Shown here: piece after piece, positions 47,978 through 57,446 of the stretch
Layout of the letters: the number at the start of each line of letters is the position of its first letter
Numbering within the stretch: the stretch's first letter is position 1
The notes under the pieces: generated by a model
Database searches by the model: none
What the model saw: the letters and a program-made list of their open reading frames with translations, nothing else
Told to the model about the DNA's origin: nothing
Origin: JAWKSY01 sp041402125
GTDB taxonomy: Bacteria > Planctomycetota > GCA-002687715 > DRQF01
Reading direction: 5' to 3'
DNA: 64,000 bases
Assembly: GCA_041402125.1 (NCBI GenBank)
Contig: JAWKSY010000021.1
Location: 27,410-91,409 of the forward strand
Program-made: the position numbers and the translations under genes

Positions 47978-48015
47978 ACTGTCATCTTGCCCATGCTGGG
48001 ATCACGCACAGTATC
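47978..48015 (-). promoter_or_regulatory. Candidate lexA promoter/operator
   Basis: Upstream of lexA lie inverted half-sites ACTGT (47978-47982) and ACAGT (48008-48012), 25 bases apart. The second overlaps a minus-strand -10-like GATACT (48015-48010). The spacing is not the E. coli CTGT-N8-ACAG arrangement, and no good -35 was found. The 248-base divergent gap to 48206 holds nothing else I recognise. Confidence 0.25.
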
Positions 48016-48205
48016 CCGGGCGGGGGACCTCCACGAATCGGTTTCCAAGCCCTTCGGCGGCAGTCGTTTGCGAGAATCGGGCCCTCTCGGCCGTCGGAGG
48101 GCGCCCGCGCGGGTCCGGAACCGCTCCGCGGGCCCGGGGAGCGGGATTCTCCGGAGGCTTTCGGCATGCCGGCGCGTCCGGCGGCGGAGCGGGGAAAGGA
48201 GCCCG

Positions 48206-50676
48206 ATGCGCGTCGAGGAAGCCGGAGTACGGACGCGGGGCGGGCGGCGCGGCGCGCGCGCGGCCCTGATCGCTCTCGTCCTCCTCGGGGCCCGCCTCCC
48301 GGCCCAGGTCGTCTGGACGGAGCTCGCGACGGAAGCGCCGCGCTCGGATCGCGAGCGGACCTTCCGGCGCGACGCGGCCGGCGCCTGGGTCGCCGGGGAG
48401 GCCGCGGCCCCCGCGACGCGGAGTGGAGAGCGCTGGCGGATCCCGCTCGGCGACCTCGCCGGTCGGCGGGGACTGGCCCTCGAGTTCACCTGGGACGAGC
48501 GCGCCGAGGACGACGCGCGCGTTCCTGGCCGGCGTCGCCGAGGTCCGCCTGCTCGCGCGACGGGGGCGAGCGGCGAGGAGGAGATCGCGTCCCGCGGCGG
48601 CGGCCGATTCCTGGCGACGCGGCGCGCCGCCGATCCACGCGGTCGACCGCACGCTCGACGAGGGCTGGGAGCCGCGCGAGCGGAGGGGGCGGCTCCTCGT
48701 GACGACGGCGGAACCGCTCGCGCGCGGGCGAGGACTCGAGCTCGAGATCGTCTTCACCTCGCGGGTCGGGGCCGCGGCCCGGAGCCCCGCGTCGCGGCGA
48801 CGAGCGACGAGGATCCGCTGCTCGGCAGCGGCTGTCCGCTGACCGAGGGTCGGGGCGGTCTCCGCGCGGAGATCGCGACCGCGCTCGACCGGGCGCGGAT
48901 CTGGCTGCTCGAACAGGCCGACGCGGAGGGGCGCTGGGGGAGCTTACGGCGCCGACTACGAGGCGGGCGCGACCGCGCTCGCGATCTACGCCGCCCTGAA
49001 GGCCGGCGCCGATCCGGCCGATCCCGCGCTCGAACGCGGTCGTGCCTTCATCGCGGCGCGCTCGCCGCAGCGGACCTACACGATCGCCTGCGAGATGCTC
49101 GCGCTCGACGCCCTCGGCGCGCCGGACGACGATCGCGGGACGACTCCGTCGTCTCCTCTCCTGGCAGCTCCAGGGCGGCGAGTCGCTGCCCTTCGGTTGG
49201 AGCTATCCGGGCGAGGATCCCGCCGCCCTCGCACCCGACGCCGCCGATCTCTCCAACACGCAGTACGCGGCGCTCGGACTGTGGGTCGCGAGCGAGCGCC
49301 GCGGTCTCGTCGTTCCGGACGCGGTCTGGCTCGGCCTCGGGCGCGCGGTCCTGCGCTTCCAGGAGGTCGATCCGCCGGGCGGCGGCGGGACCGGTTATCC
49401 GCCCGCGGGGTTCGGCTACCGCGCGGGGGCCGAGCCGACGGGGAGCATGACGGTCGCCGGGGTCGGGATCCTGAGTCTCTGTCGCCGGGCGCTCGGGCGG
49501 CGGGCGCCCGGGGCCTGGGTGGTGGCGGAGAAGCGGGGCCTCGCCTGGCTCGCGGCGCACTTCAGCGTCGTCGGCAATCCGGGGGCGAAGGGCGCCGCCG
49601 CCGGGGGTTGGTCCGGCTACTACCGCTACGGACTCGAGCGCACCGCGACCTGGTGCGAGGAGGTGCGCCTCGGTCCCTACGACTGGTACGGACTCGGCGC
49701 CTGGCACCTCGTCGAGACGCAGCGCGCGGACGGGGACTGGGGCAACCTCGAGGAGACGATCTTCGCGATCCTCTTCCTCTCGCGCGCGACGGCGCAGTCG
49801 ACGGGACGGACGCGGCGCGAGCCGACGGACACCTGGCGAACGGCGCGCGACGCCCCGGCCTGCGAGGTGGTCGCGCAGGGTCGCGGGCCGACGGCGCTCT
49901 GGATCGCGGGCTGGACGGACGCGCTGCGCGAGAGTCTCGCCTGGCCGGGCGAGGAGGCGGGCGGACCGCGCGTGGCGCGCGTGGTCTGGGAGGAGTTCCG
50001 CGACGGGAGGAGCTGGCGCGAGCTCGCCGAGGTGGCGGGCGACGGCGGGCATCCCGCCGGAACGGAGCGTTTCGCGACGCAGGTCCGCCTGCGCGGCAAG
50101 GGACCGTGGCGCGTGCGGGCGCGGATCGAGATCGCGCCGCCGGGCGCCCGGCGGCGCACGATCGAGCTGCGTTCGGGTGAGGTGACGATCCCGACCGTCC
50201 CGCGCGAGGACGACGTGGATCGCGCGGCGGCCTCGCGACCGCTGCGTCGCCTGCCGCTCCTCGGCTGGACGCTCGAGGCCGACTCCCGGGCCGACGCGCG
50301 TTCGGCGGCCTCGCGCGCGGGCGACGGCTCCGACCGGACGGCCTGGCGCGCGCGCGCCGGGGCCGTGCGTCCCCGGATCACGCTCCGGTCGCCGCGCCCG
50401 GTGACGGTCGCCGGACTCCGGATCTCGCAGCCGCGCGAGCACCGGCTCCGGCTCGGGCCGAGGGCCGGCGCGCAGGCGCTGCGCGTCGAGATCACGCTCG
50501 ACGACGGACCTCCGGTCGAGGTCGCGATGCCCTCCGATCCCGTGCGACCGCTCGAGCACGTCTTCATCCGACCGCGTCCGGTGCGCGAGATCACGGTGCG
50601 CATCGTCGACGAGCGCCCCTCCGAGGAGGGGCCGGGGCCCGGATTCGCGGAGATCGAGGTCCTCGTCGTCGACTGA
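48206..50676 (+). pseudogene. Secreted prenyltransferase/squalene-oxidase (alpha/alpha-toroid) repeat protein, about four frameshifts
   Basis: The ATG follows GGAAAGGAG and starts a signal sequence (ALIALVLLGARLPAQ). Pieces in order but different frames: SGERWRIPLGDLAG, LDEGWEPRERRGRLLVTT, RIWLLEQADAEGRWGS, YEAGATALAIYAALKAGADP, then a long intact part from about 49140 (QGGESLPFGWSYPGEDP, LSNTQYAALGLWVASERRG, TWCEEVRLGPYDWYGLGAWHL). Those last motifs are the toroid repeats of terpene-cyclase-like secreted proteins common in planctomycetes. The final 250 residues are a beta-rich domain. Shifts fall near 48523, 48770, 48942 (one missing G in a G run) and 49135. Function unknown. Sequence error is likely. 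Confidence 0.75.
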
Positions 50677-50730
50677 TCCTCCCCGCGGGAAGGGCGTTGT
50701 CGCGCGCCCGCGATCGCGCGAGAATCCGAC

Positions 50731-51249
50731 ATGAGTCCGACCGTCCGTACCGCCGATGTTCGTGATGCCGATGCGCTGGCGGAGCTCAACGCCGTGGTGC
50801 AGGAGCTCCATCGCGCCGAGCGCGGGGACTTCTTCGTCGCGGTCGAGCCCGCGGCGGCGGCGAGCTGGTTCCGCGAGACGCTCGAGTCGGGGCGCGGGCG
50901 GGCCTGGCTCGCCGAGGACGGGACGCGGCCGCTGGGCTTCGTGCTCGTGCTGCCGCTGACGCGGCCGGCCGGGCTCTTCACCGCGGCGGACGCCTGGTGG
51001 GAACTCGATCAAATCGCGGTGCGGCCCACCGATCGGCGACGCGGCGTGGCGCGGCGGCTCGTCGAGACGGTCCTGGACGCGGCGCGGCGCGAGGGCGTGC
51101 CGCGCGTCGAGGCCGCGACCTGGGAGTTCAATCGCGCGGCGCGGGAGACCTTCGCCGCGACGGGCTTCTCGCCCCGGGTCCGGCGCTGGGAACGGCGCCT
51201 CGCCGGGGGCCGGGAGGACGGTTTTTCCGGGGACTCGCGCGGCGGGTGA
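50731..51249 (+). CDS. GNAT family N-acetyltransferase
   Basis: A 172-residue protein with the GNAT fold. TVRTADVRDADALAELNAVVQ is at the N-terminus. The acetyl-CoA motif A is LDQIAVRPTDRRRGVARRLVETVLDAARREG, with the R-x-x-R/G-x-A phosphate loop as RRRGVA. ATWEFNRAARETFAATGF closes the fold. GNATs transfer acetyl groups to amines; the substrate cannot be told. It is the first of a rightward run with short gaps and no shared pathway. Confidence 0.9.
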   Translation: MSPTVRTADVRDADALAELNAVVQELHRAERGDFFVAVEPAAAASWFRETLESGRGRAWLAEDGTRPLGFVLVLPLTRPAGLFTAADAWWELDQIAVRPTDRRRGVARRLVETVLDAARREGVPRVEAATWEFNRAARETFAATGFSPRVRRWERRLAGGREDGFSGDSRGG

Positions 51250-51330
51250 TCGTGCGATACCTTCGCGGCGGACGGGGTTCGCCCCGGGCCCGAGGTCACG
51301 GCCCGGTCCCCGAGAGAAGGAGCAGTCAGC

Positions 51331-51933
51331 GTGGACGAGGCACGGTTCTGGGAGATCGTCGACGAGGCCGTCGCGGCCGCGGGAGGATCGCTCGAGGAGG
51401 AAGGGCGCCTGATCGTCTCGACCCTGGTCGACGAGGGCGCGGACGGTTGCCGCGGCTTCCAGGAGCGTCTCTTCGAGGTCATCGAGCGGGGCTACGTCTG
51501 GAATCTCGTGGGGGCGGCCGAGATCGTCGGGATCGGCAGCGGCGGCGATGCCTACATGGAGTTCGTCTGCTGGCTCATCGCCCAGGGCAAGGACGCCTTC
51601 CACGAGGTGCTCGAGGACCCGAACTCGCTGGCCGACTACGAGACCCGCGATCCGGCGGAGGAGTGGCGCTACGACGAGCTGGTCTACCTTCCCTCGCAGG
51701 CGCACGAGGTCCTCACCGGTGACGAACTCGACGGCTATCCGGACGAGCCGGACGAGCCCGAGGGCGATCCCCTCGAGGACGCCGACGACTACCGGGAGCG
51801 CTTTCCGGAGCTGATCGCTCGTTGGGGCGCGCCCGACGTCTACGGGGACGACGAGGACGAGGACGACGAGGACGACTACGAGTCGGACTACGGCGGCGGC
51901 GGCGACGACGACGGCGACGACTACGAGGAGTAG
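51331..51933 (+). CDS. DUF4240 domain protein with acidic tail
   Basis: A 200-residue protein starting at a GTG nine bases after AAGGAG. MDEARFWEIVDEAVAAAGG is the usual opening of DUF4240. The last 45 residues are almost wholly Asp, Glu, Gly and Tyr (DDEDEDDEDDYESDYGGGG), a disordered acidic tail. DUF4240 proteins are uncharacterised, often near immunity or toxin genes, but no toxin is next to this one. Confidence 0.82.
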   Translation: MDEARFWEIVDEAVAAAGGSLEEEGRLIVSTLVDEGADGCRGFQERLFEVIERGYVWNLVGAAEIVGIGSGGDAYMEFVCWLIAQGKDAFHEVLEDPNSLADYETRDPAEEWRYDELVYLPSQAHEVLTGDELDGYPDEPDEPEGDPLEDADDYRERFPELIARWGAPDVYGDDEDEDDEDDYESDYGGGGDDDGDDYEE

Positions 51934-52013
51934 TGCCGGGCGCCGTCGCGCGAGGCGAAGTGGACCCCGGCCATCGCGTCGGAGGTGACGCGCGGACGGA
52001 GGGGGATCGCGAG

Positions 52014-52857
52014 ATGAAGGTCCGGGTGGTCGACTTCGAGGCGCCCGACGCGCCGGCCGAGTTCGTGCGCTCCCTGCACGAGACGGGATTCGGGGTCCTG
52101 CGGAATCACCCCGTCGCCGCGGCGGAGGTCGAGGCGATCACCGCGGAGTGGCTCGCCTACTTCGGGAACGAGGCGAAGCGCGACCTCCTCTTCGACCCCG
52201 AGACCCTCGACGGCTACTACCCTCCGGAGCGCGCCGAGACCGCCAAGGGTTCTCACCGTCGCGACCTCAAGGAGTACTTCCAGATCTACCCCGGCGGGCG
52301 CTACCCGCGCGAGGTGTCGGACCGGGCGTGGCGCTACTTCGAATCGACGAGCGCGCTCGCGGCGCGCCTCCTGTCCTGGATCGAGGCGGCGGCCCCGGAC
52401 GACGTGCGGTCGCGCTTCTCGATGCCCTTGCCGAGCATGATCGAGGACAGCCCGCGCACGCTCCTCCGGATCCTCCACTACCCGCCGCTGCCGGACGACG
52501 CGCCCGGAGGGCGCGCTTCGCGCCGCGGCGCACGAGGACATCAACCTCCTCACCGTCCTCCCGACCGCGAACGAGCCGGGGCTCGAGGTGCGCGACGCCC
52601 GGGGTCGCTGGCACGTCGTGCCCTGCGACCCCGGAACGCTCGTGATCAACGCCGGCGACATGCTGCAGGAGGCTTCGGGCGGTCACTTCCCCTCGACGAC
52701 GCATCGCGTCGTGAACCCGACCGGCCCCGGTCGCTCGCGCTCGCGGATCTCGATGCCGCTCTTCCTGCACCCGCGCGACGAGGTCGTGCTCTCCGCGCGG
52801 CACACCGCGGGCTCCTATCTCGAGGAGCGCCTCCGCGAGCTCGGCATCCGTGAATAA
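52014..52857 (+). CDS. 2-oxoglutarate/Fe(II)-dependent dioxygenase, isopenicillin-N-synthase-like (one frameshift)
   Basis: About 280 residues after one shift near 52510. The first part (FVRSLHETGFGVLRNHPV, GSHRRDLKEYFQIYPGG, TLLRILHYPPLPDD) and second part (AAHEDINLLTVLPT, LEVRDARGRWHVVPCDPGTLVINAGDMLQEASGG, STTHRVVNP, RSRISMPLFLHP) form a complete double-stranded beta helix. Iron ligands are His and Asp of HEDIN and the His of THRVV. The 2-oxoglutarate Arg is R of RISM. These enzymes oxidise small substrates with O2 and 2-oxoglutarate. The substrate is unknown. The stop TAA lies in the terminal TGAATAA of the repeat at 52851. Confidence 0.84.
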
Positions 52858-52927
52858 ATTGGGTCAGACCCCCTTTATTCAAAATGGGCCCCATTTTGAA
52901 TAAAGGGGGTCCGACCCCTTCTATTCA
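52851..52927. repeat. 77-bp REP/BIME-like inverted repeat, copy 2
   Basis: The same length and architecture as 4970-5046. The inner parts of each arm (GACCCCCTTTATTCAAAA) match copy 1 exactly, while outer bases have diverged (TTGGGTC against AAGGGGTC, and a C within the right arm). Both flanking convergent genes end inside it: the oxygenase at TAA 52855-52857 and the formate dehydrogenase at TGA 52927-52925. Confidence 0.9.
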
Positions 52928-55645
52928 CTTCGCGACTTCCAATCTCACCGGGCAGACCTTGAGCTCGGCCGTGTGCGTCGTCGGGTCGTAGCCGCCGCCG
53001 GTGAGGTAGTTCACCGGGGTCGCGTCGAAGCTGAAGCTCGCGAACACGGTCCCGCGGCGCGAGCGATCCGTCGCCTTGACGCGGATGTCGATCGAGCCGC
53101 GCGCGCTCGACATGCGGACGAGCTGACCCTCGGCGAAGCCGAGGCGCTGCAGGTCGTCGGGGTGCATCTCGAGCGACTCGTGCGGGATGAAGTACTCCAT
53201 GCCGCCCGCCCGACCCGTCTGGGTGTGGGTGTGGTAGGCCTGGAGTCGTCGTCCCGTCGTCAGCCAGAGGGGGAAGTCCTCGCTGAGCGTCTCGGCCGGA
53301 TCGCGGTACTCGGTCATCGAGAAGATGCCGCGGCCGTTGATGAAGCCGTCCTCGTGGAGGCGCGGCGTTCCCGGATGCTCGTGGTGAGGCACCGGCCACT
53401 GGTACTCGCTGTTCTCGATGCGATCCCAGTCGAGTCCCGCGTAGATCGGGGAGAGCGAGCAGAGCTCGTTGAAGACCTCCTTCGCCGACTCCCACTCGAA
53501 ACCGCGGAAGCCGAGACGCTTCGAGATCTGCGCGATGATCCACCAGTCGGGACGGGCCTCGCCCTGCGGCGGCACGGCGGCCCGCAGGCGCTGCACGCGC
53601 CGTTCGGTGTTCGTGCAGACGCCGTCGGTCTCGCCCCAGGCGGTGGCGGGGAGGACGACGTCGGCCAGCGCCGCGGTCTCGGTGAGGAAGATGTCGATCA
53701 CGACGAGGTGATCGAGCGCCTTCAGCGCGTGCTCGCAGTGGGCGCGATCCGGATCGGAGACGACGGTGTTCTCGCCGTCGATGATCATCGCGTGGATGCC
53801 CTGGCCGCAGTTCTCGAGGGCGGTGACCTTCGTCGGTCCCTTCTCGAGGGACACGCGCGTGCCCCAGAGCTTCTCGAACTTCTCCTGGTTCTTCGGGTCG
53901 GTGACGGCCTGGAAGCCCGGGTAGTTGTTCGGGATCGCCCCGCAGTCGCCCGCGCCCTGGATGTTGTTCTGCCCGCGCATCGGATTGATGCCGGTGCCCT
54001 CGCGACCGAGGTTTCCGGTCATGAGCGCCAGGTTGCAGAGACTCTTGACGTTGTCGACGCCGCAGATGTGCTCGGTGATGCCGAGGGTGTAGTAGATCGC
54101 CGCGCGATCCGCCCGCCCGTAGAGGAGCGCGGCCCGCTCGATCTCCTCGGCCTCGATCTCGCAGATCGGCGCCGCCCACTCGGGGGTGAACTGTTTCACG
54201 TGCTCCAGGAACTCCGCGCCGCCCGTCGTGCGCTCGTCCATGAACGCGCGATCGACGAGCCCCTCGCGGGCGATGACGTGCGCCATCGCCAGGACGAGGG
54301 CGGTGTCCGAGCCGACGCGGATGCGGAGGTGCTGATCCGCCATGTCGGCGAGGCCGATACGACGCGGATCGGCCACGATCATGCGAGCCCCGCGCGCGAT
54401 CGCCTTCTTGAGGCGCGTCGCGGCCACGGGGTGGCACTCGGTCATGTTCGTCCCGATGGCGAAGATGACCTCGGGCTCTTCCATGTCCCGCAGCGGGTTC
54501 GACATCGCGCCCCGACCGATGGTAGCCGCCAGACCGGCGACGGTGGGGGCGTGTCAGGCACGGGAGCAGTTGTCGATCTGATTCAGACCCCAACCGGCTC
54601 TCATCATCTTCTGGAGGGAATAGGCCGCTTCGTGCGGCGCGCGTCCGGACGCGACCGCGTAGATCGCCTCGGGTCCGTGCTTGTCGGAGACGCGACGGAA
54701 GCCCTCCGCCGCGCGATCGAGCGCCTCGTCCCAGCTCGCCGGCCGCAGCTCGCCGTTCTCGCGGACGAGCGGCGTCTTGAGCCGGTCGGGGTGCTGGATG
54801 AAGCCGAAGGCGAACTGACCCTTCACGCAGAGGGCGCCCTCGTTGGCGGGGCCGTCCATCGCCGGTCGGATGCCGACGATCTTGTCGCCGCGCGAGAGCA
54901 TGTCGACCGAGCAGCCGACGCCGCAGTAGGGGCAGATCGTCCGCGTGGCCTTCGTCTCGCCGGGGACCTCGGCGTTCGCGAGCGCCTTCTTGTCGCCGAG
55001 GGCGCCGGTCGGGCAGGTCTGGACGCACTGCCCGCAGAAGGTGCAAGAGGAGTCCTTCAGGATGTTGTCGAACTCCGCCGCGATCCGCGTGGCGAAGCCG
55101 CGGTTCACGATGCTGATCGCGTGATCGCCTTCCTGCTCGGCGCAGACGCGCACGCAGCGATAGCAGGAGATGCACTGGTCGTAGTCGCGCAGGAGGAAGG
55201 GGTTGTCGTCGTCGGGACGGCTGCGGCCCGACCTCGCGCCCGCGAAGCGACCCGTCCGGGCCTCGTAGCGGTCGATCAGGGTCGCCGCTTCCTGCGAGGC
55301 GAGGCTCGTCAGCGGATCGACGTCGACCTGCCGGTTCTCGGAAGCCACCATCTCGAGCAGCGTCTTGCGGTACTTCTCGATGCCCTCGTCGCCGCTCGTG
55401 ACGACCATGCCCGGCTGGGCCTTGGTGGTGCAGGAGGCCACCGGATTCCGCTGACCCTCGACGCGCACGACGCAGAGGCGGCAGGCCCCGAAGGCCTCGA
55501 GGCGCGGGTCGTAGCAGAGGGTCGGGACCTCCTTGCGATGCCGCTGCGCGACCTCGTAGAGGCTCTCCCCCTCGGTGAAGGCGACGGTCCGGCCGTCGAG
55601 CGTCAGCTCGTGGGTCGGCGGGGCCGTCCTCGCCTGATCGATCAT
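52925..55645 (-). CDS. fdhA: NAD-linked formate dehydrogenase catalytic subunit, selenoprotein (UGA = Sec364)
   Basis: 906 residues if the in-frame TGA at 54556-54554 is read as selenocysteine; the sequence around it is NQIDNCSRA-U-HAPTVAGLA. The known family places Sec (or Cys) exactly here as the molybdenum ligand before His. Domains: [2Fe-2S] N-terminus (C44, C55, C58, C72), two 4Fe-4S ferredoxin clusters (C158/161/164/168, C201/204/207/211), the Mo-domain 4Fe-4S (C238, C241, C245, C273), then the molybdopterin fold to the end. A SECIS-like hairpin follows the UGA. The start overlaps the NuoEF-like partner (ATGA). It would oxidise formate to CO2, or reverse this. selA-D and fdhD are not in the window. 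Confidence 0.92.
54525..54556 (-). promoter_or_regulatory. Bacterial SECIS-like hairpin directing selenocysteine at UGA 54556-54554
   Basis: On the coding (minus) strand, 12 bases after the UGA, a 6-bp stem (54541-54536 with 54530-54525, one U-G pair) closes a GGUCU loop (54535-54531). The E. coli fdhF SECIS has the same GGUCU loop at the same distance (+19 after UGA), where SelB binds the apical G and U. Confidence 0.75.
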
Positions 55646-57321
55646 GCCTGCGATCCTCGAATGTGCTCCGCGACCTGCTCGGGGAAGTAGCGTAGCAAAC
55701 TCTCCACCGCGAGCGGCGCCGCCTGGCCGAGTCCGCAGGCGCTGGTCGCCTTCATGACCTCGGAGAGGTCGGCGACCTCCTGTCGCCAGGGGTCCTCGGC
55801 GCCGGGGCCGGCCGTGCCGGCGAGACGTTCGGTCATGCGCTGGGTGCCGATGCGGCAGGGGAAGCACTTGCCGCAGGACTCGTGGGCGAAGAAGTGCATG
55901 ATCTCGTGCGTCGCCGCGACCATGTCGCGCGAATCGTCGTACACGATGATGCCGCCGGCGCCGAGAAAGGAGCCGAGCGGTCGGATGCAGGCGTCGTCCA
56001 GCGTCAGGGTCTCCATCGCCTCGCCGGCGATGAATCCTCCGGAGACGCCCGCCATCGTCACCGCGCGGAAGCTCCGTCCCTCGAGCGGGCCGCCGGCCCA
56101 GTCGTTCAGAAGCGTCGCGAGGGGGAAGCCGATCGGGACCTCGTAATTGCCCGGGCGACGCACGTCGCCCGAGAGGCTGATCACCTTCGTTCCCGCGTTG
56201 CCGCGCAGACCGAGGCCGCGGTACCAGGCCGCGCCCCGGGCGAGGATGCGCGGGACCGAGGCCAGGGTCTCGACGTTGTTGACTGCCGTCGGCCGGTCCT
56301 CGAAACCGTGGGTGACGGGGAAGGGCGGGCGGTTGCGGGGAAAGGGGTGCTTCCCCTCGAGGCTGTTGAGGAGCGAGGTCTCCTCGCCGCAGATGTAGGC
56401 GCCGGCGCCGCGCCGGAGGTGGAGCTCGAAGCGACGACCGGAGCCGCCGACATCCGCGCCCAGCCGGCCGCTCGCCCGGGCCTCCGCGATCGCGCGCTCG
56501 AGGATCGCCTCGGTCTCGGGGTACTCGTAGCGCAGGTAGATGAAGCCGCGCTCCGCCCCGGTCGCGAGGGCGGCGATGATCATGCCCTCGATCAAGGCGT
56601 GCGGATCCCAGTCCATGAGGGCCCGGTCCTTGAAGCAGCCGGGCTCGCCCTCGTCGGCGTTGCAGACGATCGTCTTCGGGCCGCCCTCGGCCGTCGCGAC
56701 GGCGTCCCACTTGCGGCCGGTCGGGAAGGCGGCGCCGCCGCGTCCCGCGAGGCCGCTCTCGGTGACGACGGCGCGGATCGCGTCGGGCGCGAGCGCGAGC
56801 GCCGCGTCGAGCCCGGCGTAGCCGCCGCTCGCGACGTAGCCCTCGAGCGTGGCCCGGCCCGGCTCGCGGATGCCGTCGAAGACGCACTCCGCCAGGCCGC
56901 CGGGGTTCGGGACGGGGAGCGCCGAGGGGCGCGCCTCGAGCGCGTCCGCCGCGAGTCCCACGCGGGTCTCGTGACCGAAGAGCACCGGGATCGGATCGTC
57001 GCAGCGACCCGAACAGGGCATCGCGGTTGCCCCGTCCTTCTCGAGCGTGGCGAGGAGAGCGTCGGCGCCCCGGAGCTTGCAGACCGGACCGGTGCAGACG
57101 CGCGGCGCGGACTGCCCGGGAGGGTGCCGCGCGAAGTGGTGGTAGAAGGTCACCGTTCCGTGCAGCTCGGCCAGCGGGATCCGCAGCCCCTTCGACACCG
57201 CGCGCAGCGTCTCGTCGGAGAGGAATCCGTCGCGGTCGTGGAAGGCGTGGAGCAGGGGGAGCAGCGGGGCGGGCTCGTCCCGCCAGGCCGCGATCAGGTC
57301 GTCGTCGCTCGAGTGGCTCAT
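55642..57321 (-). CDS. fdhB: Formate dehydrogenase NADH-binding subunit, NuoE-NuoF fusion
   Basis: A 559-residue protein. Residues 1-145 are a NuoE-like thioredoxin-fold [2Fe-2S] domain (C76, C81, C103, C107 in CTGPVC and CSGRCD). Residues 150-555 are NuoF-like: GLAGRGGAAFPTGRKW (NADH and FMN), CNADEGEPGCFKDRALM, and the C-terminal 4Fe-4S ESCGKCFPCRIGT. It passes electrons between NAD(H) and the Mo subunit. The gene for the latter starts within its stop (ATGA). Such NuoEF fusions partner FDH in soluble NAD-dependent formate dehydrogenases. An ATG three codons earlier is an alternative start; no strong ribosome site was seen. The upstream gap is 125 bases. Confidence 0.93.
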   Translation of the reverse strand: MSHSSDDDLIAAWRDEPAPLLPLLHAFHDRDGFLSDETLRAVSKGLRIPLAELHGTVTFYHHFARHPPGQSAPRVCTGPVCKLRGADALLATLEKDGATAMPCSGRCDDPIPVLFGHETRVGLAADALEARPSALPVPNPGGLAECVFDGIREPGRATLEGYVASGGYAGLDAALALAPDAIRAVVTESGLAGRGGAAFPTGRKWDAVATAEGGPKTIVCNADEGEPGCFKDRALMDWDPHALIEGMIIAALATGAERGFIYLRYEYPETEAILERAIAEARASGRLGADVGGSGRRFELHLRRGAGAYICGEETSLLNSLEGKHPFPRNRPPFPVTHGFEDRPTAVNNVETLASVPRILARGAAWYRGLGLRGNAGTKVISLSGDVRRPGNYEVPIGFPLATLLNDWAGGPLEGRSFRAVTMAGVSGGFIAGEAMETLTLDDACIRPLGSFLGAGGIIVYDDSRDMVAATHEIMHFFAHESCGKCFPCRIGTQRMTERLAGTAGPGAEDPWRQEVADLSEVMKATSACGLGQAAPLAVESLLRYFPEQVAEHIRGSQA

Positions 57322-57446
57322 GGGCGGCATTATCCGGAATCCGGCGCGATCGACCAGACGAGAATGTCGCGGGATGGGCGTTATCTCGGCTCCGAGCTTC
57401 GAGTTCCGAACGCGAGCCTCGTTCTCCGGGGGCGCCCGGACCGCGA

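Noticed and set aside
51331..51933. DUF4240 protein as immunity protein of a toxin system
   Set aside because: No toxin, secretion-marker or polymorphic-toxin gene lies beside it. The family name alone does not support the claim.
54554..54556. TGA in formate dehydrogenase as a nonsense mutation
   Set aside because: The exact Sec position, the continued conserved frame and the SECIS-like hairpin all favour selenocysteine.
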